Shown: positions 54,800 through 64,000 of the stretch, one piece after another
How positions within the stretch are numbered: position 1 is the stretch's first letter
Layout: the number at the start of each line of letters is the position of its first letter
Origin: Tubiluchus corallicola
Lineage: Eukaryota; Priapulida; Priapulimorpha; Priapulimorphida; Tubiluchidae
Assembly: GCA_030141605.1 (NCBI GenBank)
Contig: JAQGDQ010000120.1
Span: 522,630 to 586,629 of the forward strand
Length of the DNA: 64,000 nucleotides
Reading direction: 5' to 3'
Made by a program: the position numbers and the translations under genes
Notes under the pieces: generated by a model
Database searches by the model: none
The model's input: only the letters and a program-made list of their open reading frames with translations
Told to the model about the DNA's origin: nothing

Positions 54800-55112
54800 A
54801 TGACAAAACTTTGAAACATAGTGTGGAAAATTGGGAACAAGCAACAAATTATGTGTTGGGGTGTGACGTGGGAACAATACATAGAATTACTAAATGGGAA
54901 TTAAATATGGTAAAATTAGTTTAATTATAATAATAAGTGAAAGGTTATTTGGTGTGTTCACTGTGTGTGAAGGAATGTGATGCGACAGAACATCTGTTGA
55001 AATGTGAGGTAACTAAGAAACTGTTTAGAAATCTTGCAGTGAACAAAAGAAGATCTATATTCAGTAAACATGAGCATATTATTAAGTTAATACTTAGACC
55101 TGACAAGAGATA
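54800..55112 (+). mobile_element. Broken 3' end of a non-LTR retrotransposon, fragment 2
   Basis: A plus-strand frame reads GYLVCSLCVKECDATEHLLK and then CEVTKKLF, ending at a stop near 55112. The C-x2-C...H-x4-C pattern is the same C-terminal zinc motif as in fragment 1, but with both first cysteines kept. A second copy of the motif within 600 bases means two element tails lie next to each other in the same direction. Confidence 0.6.
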
Positions 55113-56300
55113 AAATTTAGAGAAATTTGGGGCTCAATGTAGATATGTAAAAACAACAGTGTGGTGGCATAGTTTTCTGTTTGGCTTGCTCCTTTCTGAT
55201 GTGAATATACAGGAGCCTGATAGATTAGTATACCCACCATTGTGAATCGCCAAGGTGCCAAGAATTGCGGCCTTGCTTGGCTACAAAATTCTTGCACTAG
55301 TGAACACTTATAAAATGTTGGCATTCAGTTTAAAGAATCACCTAGGTTAGATTGAGCTATTTCAAAATTTTCAAAGTAGAAATTTTGAATTATTTGCCAT
55401 TAATTATTAACTAAAATAATATTGATGTATTTTAGGAAAAAGAAAAACTACAGTTAGTGCCAAGCCTTGCCAGTTTCGTATAGGCCTGTTGTAATAAAAA
55501 TTGTACTACTTTTGATTAAAATTATTAACTATAATTTCATGGCTTCTTCATGTAATGAAGTATAGCAATAATTATATATCTGTTACCTGTCTGAAATGAA
55601 AGGCAACAATCAGTGCAACATGGCACTGAACTGCTTGCACATACAGAACAATAAGTTATAATAAAAATCATCAACTAATACAATTATCATTTGATAGATA
55701 ACACTGCTATGCTGGATTTAAACAATATGACAGTACATGATCTATTCAAGCTGGTTCACAAAGTAAACGTACAGGAAAATAATGCAACAAGATAATCAAT
55801 AATGATACTGCTACAAAAACTGCTAGTTTGTGAAAATTTGCTTTATTAAACAGCCGTTAATTTTTTTGTGCAAAATTTTAATCAACAATCAAGTCTGATA
55901 ACTGAATATATAAGTAAAATAGGTCAATGTATAGCATGTTTCAAGATGTTCACTTAATCAATTATATCATGACAACAGCAGACTGCAAAGATATTAGAGT
56001 ATTTTTATGCCATTATATACACGTGTCCACATCAACAGTAACGAATGCTATGAGTAGTACACATTACGTAGGTCATTATTATAAAGCATTTCGCATAATA
56101 GAGTAGATTTTCACGTCGTTGGCTGCGGATGAGAGAATGGCACATGGATACATTTGGTAAGAATACAAGTAATGCCATCGTTTATGAGAAATGTGAAAAA
56201 AGAAACCCACTTTCAAGTTCAAATTAAAATTACAAATATTTAGTCACTCGACTAGAAATAACAACTGTGGCATTGATTAAAATATGATGCAAATGCACTC

Positions 56301-59300
56301 CTATACAAATGATGGACTGGCAGCAGAATTCCCTTGATTTTCAAGAAAAGCTGCTTTAAATTCAGGTCCTAGAGTTTCTAGCTCTCTTTCGTCACGTAAA
56401 ACACCCTAGAAAAACATATGCAAAAAGCCTTGAAGTATGTATAAACCACACAGCTAATAAATGGCTTAGAAAATGTTAGTTTTGTGTTGTAAATATGTAA
56501 TGCTAGGATTGCAACTTTTTGAAGCTAAGTATATGATAAACTATTTATTTCTTAACTCAGAATTTAAGCTGACCGAGCATCTGAATGAAATCCTTATTTG
56601 CCAAATGTACTGCAAACAGGGCGTCATACATACATCAAAAAAGTCAGTAATCCAATATGTTTACAGTACTGTAAAAATATAGTGATACGTTTTATGTCAT
56701 ATATGTTTATGCCACAACTCAAAAACTGCAAAGGGCTGGGGTACCAAAATTTATACAAGTTTACAGTATTTGGTAAAGGATGCAATTTGGTGTTGAGTTA
56801 ATTGTGAACCTCAAAAGATTTATCAAGTTCCAAGATTGTAACAGTTCCGACACTACTACGAGTTTGTAATCATCAATTGGTATAATTATCAAGTTGCAAA
56901 GAATTAGGCTGATGCATTCATTTATCTTAAAGGGACCAAAGCAATTCAAAAACAATGAATGACGAGTTAGCAATAGATGACAAGTAAGTAAACAATTGTA
57001 CACAATTCACTGTACTGGGTACTGGATAGGGGTGAAAAATAATCATTCTAGTTTTTCCTAAACTCTTTTGTTGCATACTGACATGTAGTATAATGCAATA
57101 ATATTGTAAATTTCAAAAAAAGTTAAATTATCGACATATGAAAGGTGACTATGGAATCAGTGCTACATAAAGAATTAATGCATCCTTGTATACATCAACA
57201 TCAATATGATAGTACCAGTAATCAAATACTTGTATTAAATACACTATGTTTAAACATACAATGTCCATACTCATACTTTGTAAACTGTCAAAAAATTGCA
57301 GAGATTTTGTAAGCACAGTAATGACTGACTATGTATTTTATCATGTACAGCACTACCTTTGGCAGATGTCCAAGAAGTTTTACTGCATGTTCCTCAAGTA
57401 ACCGACGTCTCTCTTGTTCAATAATCTGCTTACGAATTAATTCTAGTTGCTCTTCTTCTTGCCACTCCTGTTTCATTCTCTCCTACAGACGAATTAAAGG
57501 AATTACATGGACATTAAAAATAAAGTTTGCCTGTGAAAGCCAAACAAGTGAATTAACAAAATATTAATCAGTGAATTTTTGAACTGCATGAGTGAGACTC
57601 AATTGAACTGGACACTTGACATAACGTATAAGCACAAAAAGCTTAAATGTAGTTTATATTTTAAGCCAGAAGTAAAGATAAGCAGAAAATGGACATCACT
57701 ATAGAATATTCCACCTTTTCTGCAGCTTTGGCAGCTCGTTTCTGTTCGATCAGAGCCTCAACTTGTCGCTTGTGGTCTAGCGTCCTCATACGACGCTTCT
57801 GTTCGTTCATTTGTTCTATGCGATCATCATTTGCAAGCTTCTCTAACCACTGTAACAGAAAGCAAATTTGCATACAAGCAAATCAAGGAAACATCCTCAG
57901 CCTAACATACCTTAATATTCTGTTACAATCTTTTCAGTTATTTTCTTTATTTTCTTTTCAGACATTTTGGTTATGGTTTGCTGCCAATTTCTGTGAAGTT
58001 TTGCACTAAACTGCCAAATTGACATCTGTGGTTACATAAATGCAGCCAACTCTTCAATCTTGTTGTGCAGATCTGGGCAAATTTAATAAAAGCAACAGAA
58101 GAAAAAACAAGGAAAGTGAAACATTACATTGTGCGAACTTTGTAAACTGTGCACTAGTATCAACATGGCCTTATGTGTACAAGGGTTTAGTTGTTCTTTG
58201 TTTATTATGATTCCAGGCAGAATTCCAGGATGCGCCAAAATCTTCAAACATTCATTAAGTTTAACTTTAGTATAAAGTCTAGTATCAAGGCTAATAAACA
58301 AAATATAAGTGCACTGCATATCTAAATTGTATATTTTACTGTTATATGTAAAAATCACAGAACACAAAATTATACAAGCAAAGGACGAAATAGGTACCAT
58401 GCTAATACAGTGAACAATTTCACTACTTGATTATTTATAATCATTATGAAATCCTGCAAAAATATTTTAATGGGGAGGCTCAAAAAATGCAAAAGTTAAT
58501 ACAGGGGATTCCAAATGCAACACATACTTCTTCATTTGCATATATAAAGGGTTAAAAATGCCATTCACTTTGCAGCAAACAAGTCATCACCATGCAAACT
58601 AACCTCATTACTGGCGATAACAAAAATAAATTTAATACCCACTTCTTTACGGAATTGTTCCTCTTCTTCTTTTTCGAGTTGTCGGCGCTGTTCTTTGGCT
58701 TCCATTTGCTGACGGTATGTTTTTTGTAACTCGTCTCTCAGTTTCAGTCTCCTTGCAATCTCTTCTTCATCTGCTTCTCGTTGGGCTTCATACTGCTCCT
58801 CATAAAATAGCTCATTGCGGATTCGTTCCAACTCCGCATTCTCATCCCTGGCATGTTTCATTCGTTCTACAATCTAGTACAATCAAACATCATTTAATTT
58901 ATTTTCTATAACCCAATTTAAATGTTTACCCAAGCAAGCTGACAGCTCCAAGAACCAATAACTTTTACTTGCTGTAAATGTAAAAGTATTGGGGAATGGA
59001 AAGACGAAATGTTTGTTACTGAGATGTCACCCATCACGGGATAGCATTTTGAGTCTAATAATTTTGTATAGCTGGTATTCACAATTTGTTATATTACATG
59101 AGAAGCTTACAAATAATTCAACTAGTTCCCAAACGGTTGTGACATAAAACATGCTGACTCATCTTTTGTGGTAAGTCAATTAATGTGGCTGGCTGAAAGA
59201 AGATGGGCATTTAGTACTATGAAGTAATAAATTTGCAAGAAAATTAGTAGTAGTCATGTTTGCATTTATAGATAACCAATAAAGAAGATTTAATAATAAG

Positions 59301-62300
59301 TGCGATAAGCACCTTGTGTAATTAAAAAATCAATTTAAAGTCTCTATCATTTCAAGCTCTCGCACTTCCAAAAATAAATGGCTATTCTTTCACCAATGAC
59401 ATCGTTCATCAATTGATAAAAGCAGCATACTGTCTTTTTCCGTCAAAAGTTTTAAGTTTTTACAAACAATTTTGTGATGCTTTTGCATGAACATTAGGTA
59501 AGCTGCAGAAGTTTGAATTAGTAAAACCGTGCTAATGGCAAGCTACGATGTGCTTACAAAAAGTCACAAAGTCCACCAGTTACATCACAATTTTTGAATG
59601 AATGGCAGCTACCACCTTGCCTGAAAATTTCTACATTGCGGTAGTATAAAATGACTTTATGCTTTACAGACACTTTTTTTGCAAATTTTTTCATTACACT
59701 TTTTAAGTTCAAGTGGTAACAGTAAAGCGATACGTGCTGTACTTTAATGAGCCTAGGGCATCTAAGTATACTCTACCAGCATTTGACGTTGTTTTACAAT
59801 GTCATTCTTTTCTTTTTTTAGCTCTGCCATTTTTTCTGCCCTTTCTTCTTGCAACTTGGCAAATTCCAAAATGCGCTTGTTCTCTGCTTCCCTTTCTAGC
59901 CTTTCCTTTTCTTTCCACTCTTCCTGTGTCTGTCGAAACTCTTCCATGTATTCTTGTAGTTCTTTTTGTTTGGACCACTTCTTATTTAGTAAGCTAAACC
60001 AATTAAAATGTTTATTTCATGAATAACTTCACGAAAACAACATGCACATCTGATGTTACTAGGTGGGCAACACAAGTGATAAATAGTATACTAGACTGAT
60101 GCAGTTGGTGGAGTTGATGACATCGCATATAGCACTCAATGTGTCACTTTCTTACTTTGACTTGTTATATGTCCATATTGATATGTCAGTCTAATGAATT
60201 AAACTTAGCCTACTTGTGATAAAGTAGTAAGTAAGCTGACAGCTTATACATGTGAAAAGCATCAACTACATCTCCATCTCCCATCCAAGAAAAAGATTTC
60301 GAGTCTAAAGTCTAACCAGCATGTACTACTAAACATGTGTAAAAAAGAAAATGGCTTGTAATTCACAGTGCCCTGCACACTTACAGAGAAAGTGCAAAAA
60401 TGAAAAAACAGCTATTTTCTGCCTATTCTGAATGTTTTTGCAAGACTATAAGTCTGCTACTAATATAAGAGATATTTTTGTTGTTTGTTTAAAATGTATG
60501 TAAATGACGATAAAAGTCTATTTGACTTAAGACTGTTAAAATTTCAAGTGTTATCAACATTTTGACTGGAAATTTAGTTACGATTGATCTTCTTCATGAA
60601 TCTTCCGAACAATTTCATCGATGATTAGCTTCTCCTTCAAAAACTCTTCATAAGCTGCACGTCTTTGTTGCTCTTGGTCTTCTAACTGCTGTTCTAATTG
60701 CTGAAAGAAAAAGCATTTAAATCATTTGACATTTTGCTAATTTAACCAGTTTTAATAATTTCAAACATCAATTCACTAACAGCTCTTCCTGTGTCTGTTG
60801 AAGCTCTTCCATGTAAATCACACACAGATATGATCAAACGTAAAATTTCAAAAAATATAGGTGTCATATGTAGGACTAAAAATTGCTTCACTAATTTACA
60901 TCTAATAACCTTGCACAGTTGTTTATTACTACCATACCTCACATACTATTGTGAGGTATATCTCTTGGGGACATACATATACAATTAATATAAGTAAATT
61001 AGGAGTTATCCAAAAAAATTCTTAGAATCACCTGTAATCTTAGAAAAAGAGAACATCTTTTTTTTGTTTAACATGTTTCAAAACTAATAACACTTTAATT
61101 ATTGACGATTTACTATAAATGAATGCAGCTATATACATGTATAAAACTGTTAATTTTATGTTTTAATTGTGAGTTACATCTTTCAACTTGGTGTCAGAAG
61201 TGGAGGCATATCATCAAGGACTTGCATATATTGTGTTTACCATTATTTTGAGAATTCTCTATGTGAAGGATATCAAATACGGTTCAGCTACTTATATGTC
61301 TATAATACTGTGCGATCTTTTGAAAGATGTCGAAAACAAAACCACAGAAATTAGTGTTGAGTACGGGCAAGAATCAGTTTAATTGTGGCTCTAACAGTTT
61401 ATTCACAATCGTCTTACATCCACATTCTACAATCTGCCACCTTCAATCATCCAAACTCTCGCGCTCCAAACACGGACTGATTACACACTAAATAGGCCCT
61501 ATGCAACTTGGCTTCCTCCCTCCCTGGAGGAGGAAGGGCCATTGCGACACCCAGCAGTTGTCACCCATCACCTAACATCTAAACTTGACATTTTGAGGGA
61601 CACAACCTGCATTTATAACAACAGTAACTGCAATTATTTATATCCCGGATCTTACGACGGTTAAAATATTTTTGTTAATATTGGATTGTTTAATAGATTA
61701 CACATATCACTTAACATTTTGCGGGACAAAACCTGCCTTTATAACACTATAGTTACAATTATTCAAGTTCTGGATCTGCTTCCCCTCTGAGGGATGGGTT
61801 AAATTATTTTTTTATATGTTGGAGTGTCAATAGGTGACGGGTATGAGTGATGTCACTCTAATCCCTGACACTGAGTTGACGGATATCCACCATCCTGGAT
61901 CCTCTGCAGCTCCCTCCCTCCCTGGGGACGAGGATAAACTTTGTTTTGTCTATGTTGGATTGTCAGTAGGTGACAGGATATTTAACTTTTTGCACTGAGC
62001 TGAGCTTTATTTAATGTTTTACAGACCCATGCACATTGTAACTCTGACACGTGTAAAGTTTTTCTGTTAAAAATTAACCTATCAATTCTGTCTTTAACGA
62101 ATTCAGCCTCAACTAACCAATTCTCTATATGACTGTAGCTACTTCTTCCAGAAATTTAGTATCACGTTAAGCGTCAATGCAGAAAATGCATCTTTGCGGT
62201 AGTCTCAAAGTAGTTGATCTAATTGGGCAATTATGTCTCTATATTGAGGGCTTTCTAACTGAAAGTACTATGATGCAATAGTACAAATGTATGAGTATAT

Positions 62301-63075
62301 ATACAATTATACATAGACAGTCCCACATGAAGGGATTTTTATTGTGCGCAGGTGTGTTATCAACAAAGTAAACACCCTATCATTGCAGTTGTAGAATAGG
62401 CAGCATTTCATACAGGTAATTTTCTTGTCTTCTATGAAAGAGAGGATAGCCATTTACAAATATTAGGGATGTAAATGATGGTGTAAAGAAGCACATATAA
62501 GAGTGCTGTTGTTCCACAGTGAGGTAAGAGTGAAATACGAAATAAGGTACATCAGTTCACTAAACAATTTTTTGAGATGTCTAAAGAGAAAAAATGGAAA
62601 GATTTGGAAATTGGAAAGAGCTATTAATGTTCATTATATAGATTTTTTTTCTATAGTACGTGCCTTTTGGTATTTAAGAGCTTGCTGATATTTGATGAGC
62701 TCCTTTTCTCTGTCTTCTTCTTCCCATTGTTGTCGCTGTGCTTCCATGATTTTAACATTCTTGGCAATATCAACCTATAAAATAGGAATTCTATTGTGAT
62801 AATGAATGTAACAGTTATTACACACCAGCCATACTGCTACACAAAGTGAGTTAGCAATAATAATACTAATTTTTGAGATTGGGTATAAAAAGTGCATAAT
62901 AATTCACACTGACAAATGAGATAATTTGCATTGCAATAAAAGTATTTCCAAAAAATAATGTTGCAAACTTACAAGCTTTTCTTCTTTTGATGTTTCTTTC
63001 TCTGCTATTTGAGCTCGAAGAGTTTTGACTGTATACCCAGCCTTTAGCTTTCTTTCAAGATCTCGAATTTCCGCA
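56301..63075 (-). CDS. MNS1: Meiosis-specific nuclear structural protein 1, 5'-incomplete
   Basis: MNS1 is an alpha-helical protein of the trichohyalin-plectin-homology group found inside ciliary doublet microtubules; it is needed for motile cilia and sperm flagella in mammals. Exons 5' to 3': 63075-62973, 62774-62664, 60700-60582, 59993-59777, 58873-58643, 57849-57715, 57482-57357, 56405-56301. They join in frame into 381 codons plus a stop (TAG, 56303-56301). The family is about 495 residues, so roughly 110 N-terminal residues lie to the right. Diagnostic segments are DLERKLKAGYTVKTLRAQIA, AAYEEFLKEKLIIDEIVRKI, EFRQTQEEWKEKERLE, NDDRIEQMNEQKRRMR, RRRLLEEHAVKLLGHLPKG. These match human MNS1 order as I recall it. 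The composition is dominated by E, K, R and Q, as expected for a continuous coiled coil. The second visible intron uses a GC donor. The exon ending at 58643 has a weak GTGGGT donor chosen because it restores the FRKE-WLEK alignment. Confidence 0.92.
56406..60581. other. MNS1 introns between the last six visible exons
   Basis: Introns 56406-57356, 57483-57714, 57850-58642, 58874-59776 and 59994-60581 are A+T-rich and carry no recognised exon. A CTTAAAGGGACCAAAG string near 56929 may be an end fragment of the TTAAAGG terminal-repeat family. Confidence 0.65.
60701..62663. other. MNS1 GC-AG intron, 1.96 kb
   Basis: The largest visible MNS1 intron. It holds a repeat cluster at 61490-61990. No other exon of MNS1 or another gene is seen in it, although a duplicated CTCTTCCTGTGTCTG..AGCTCTTCCATGTA stretch at 60781-60815 resembles exon 59993-59777 (see findings). 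Confidence 0.65.
61490..61990. repeat. Repeat cluster with 126-bp and 402-bp internal duplications
   Basis: ACTTGACATTTTGAGGGACA at 61583 recurs as ACTTAACATTTTGCGGGACA at 61709, and the next 60 bases also match. TCCCTCCCTGGAGGAGG near 61510 recurs as TCCCTCCCTGGGGACGAGG near 61912. TATGTTGGATTGTCAGTAGG-type sequence occurs three times. It is G+C-richer than its flanks. Confidence 0.65.
62659..62664 (-). other. MNS1: GC-type splice donor (GC-AG intron) of MNS1
   Basis: The exon 62774-62664 ends AAAAG followed by GCACGT at 62663-62658. The only nearby GT lies three bases further on and would put the next exon (60700-60582) out of frame. Using GC keeps phase 0 and gives ALKYQK-QLEQQLEDQ, which aligns without a gap to the MNS1 family. 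GC-AG introns are a known minority class; the assignment is inferred from frame and homology. Confidence 0.7.
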
Positions 63076-64000
63076 CTACACAAAACAAAAACACATACTG
63101 TATGACTCCATATATTTTTAGACAAACTGCTCTAAACTAGCAAGGCCAGTGGAAAATATGAAGGCAGTTCAAGAAAAACAGAATTCTTGCAAGTGAGAGC
63201 TATTGTTAGTCTATGCAGGCAAATTATTTGGCATAAAATTGCAGAAATAAGAGACCTGTGAGGCCCAAGCAAATTGTTACCATTAAATACCGATGAGAAA
63301 TCATGAGAGTACTTCCTATTAAAGTAGTGATGAAAGAGCTTAATTGAGAAACAGACTTTCAATAAGAAAGAGAGTGTAGGGTTGCCCGCAGATTAAACCC
63401 AACCATCATTCAGTACTCTCCATGAAAATTTGAGACTCAATTTGTAAAGACAAAACACAGCAGCAAGAGTTTGATATTTTTGAGTAAGATACGCATCTTA
63501 CTTTCTGTGAAATGTTCTTAGACCCCTAATTCAATACACTCATATTCACAAAATGCAAAGTACTGCAACATTGTGTAAAACAACTAAGACATAGACCAAA
63601 CTGTGTCGAGATAAAACAAAATATTCAGAGTAAATTAAAATAGAAAGAGATCTTCAAACGTAGCTATAGAGCTTAAACTTTAAAGGAAAACCAAACCCAA
63701 TGTTAAACTACAGCTCAAAACAATCTACCAAATAAAATACTGAAACGGAACATGCTGTTTTTTAAAGAGTGACTTACGTGAAAGAATTATTACTGCAAAA
63801 ACGTAATTCCACGTTTGTGTGGCTAGTTCTTCACTGTTACATGCATTAAGCTATTAGCTAGTTAGACGTGCACTAGTGCTGCATCTCAGAAATGCTGTGC
63901 AGAAAAAATTAATGGTTTTGTACCTCAGTTCGGAGTTGTATGGTTGTGACGTAGTACAGAAGTTCAAGATCTCATGCATGAACACAACGGTAAACTTGAA
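63076..64000. other. Upstream of the first visible MNS1 exon
   Basis: Presumably an MNS1 intron, since the exon at 63075 starts with the third base of a split codon. The right part is copy D of the terminal-repeat family; 63076-63677 shows no exon or RNA gene. Confidence 0.6.
63678..64000 (-). mobile_element. Same terminal-repeat family, copy D, inverted and cut by the window end
   Basis: The left end CTTTAAAGGAAAACCAAACC and the following sequence align with the reverse complement of copy B: ACCCAATGTTAAACTACAG, AACAATCTACC, GTGAAAGAATTATTAC, GGCTAGTTCTTCACTG, GCTAGTTAGAC. The other end lies beyond 64000. It sits upstream of the first visible MNS1 exon, presumably in an intron. Confidence 0.6.

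Larger units (their letters stand above)
51405..56300. other. Space between MNS1 3' end and ASCC3 start
   Basis: 4.9 kb that should hold the ASCC3 promoter and any spliced 5'UTR. It is occupied by two retrotransposon tails (53.5-55.1 kb). A stretch at 51640-51880 (CCTAACTTTAAAACCTGGCT-like) looks like another interspersed repeat. No host exon recognised; the ASCC3 transcription start could not be placed. Confidence 0.6.

Noticed and set aside
63924-63977. Possible upstream MNS1 exon ending AACTCCGAACTGAG|GTAC, in the right phase for the exon at 63075
   Set aside because: The sequence aligns with copy D of the terminal-repeat family (reverse of 20130-20170), lacks a good acceptor, and its translation is not coiled-coil-like.

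Overview
This 64 kb window is nuclear DNA from an animal. It is A+T-rich, its genes are split into many exons with short GT-AG introns, and most of the remaining sequence is repeats and transposon remnants. One gene encodes a ciliary axoneme protein, so the organism builds motile cilia or flagella. I cannot name the species. The repeat-rich, low-coding layout would fit a marine invertebrate, but that is inference.

Three genes are recognised, all on the minus strand, so transcription runs from right to left. (1) 56.3-63.1 kb: the C-terminal three quarters of MNS1, a coiled-coil protein of axonemal doublet microtubules. Eight exons are visible; the N-terminal exons lie to the right of the window. 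(2) 28.5-51.4 kb: a complete ASCC3 gene, a two-cassette Ski2/Brr2-type helicase. It has 23 coding exons that join without a phase error into 2194 codons plus stop, close to my recollection of about 2200 residues for the human protein. (3) 10.5-26.9 kb: POLR2H (RPB8), a small subunit shared by RNA polymerases I, II and III. Three exons give residues 1-112. The last exon, about 38 residues, was not found and probably lies to the left.

The layout is uneven. ASCC3 introns run from about 0.1 kb to 2.7 kb. RPB8 carries a 13.9 kb first intron and a third intron or 3' flank of at least 10.4 kb, both filled with repeats. The repeats include: a 57-bp minisatellite (131-545); a complex block of tandem and inverted kilobase-scale repeats (1.55-5.1 kb); four copies of a family with TTAAAGGAAAACC-type termini (14.0, 19.8, 21.9 and 63.7 kb); a near-perfect 139-bp foldback (17.35-17.69 kb); a second terminal-inverted-repeat element in ASCC3 intron 1 (49.2-49.9 kb); 5S rRNA-like and tRNA-like short-element remnants; and two broken 3' ends of a non-LTR retrotransposon between ASCC3 and MNS1 (53.5-55.1 kb).

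The three genes do not form a pathway: general transcription, ribosome rescue and alkylation repair, and cilium structure. I see no new multi-gene system. The items most worth following are the foldback, the dispersed terminal-repeat family, an RFX-type palindrome in a G+C-rich island inside an RPB8 intron, a GC-AG intron in MNS1, and an unexplained coding-like exon on the plus strand at 27.9 kb.
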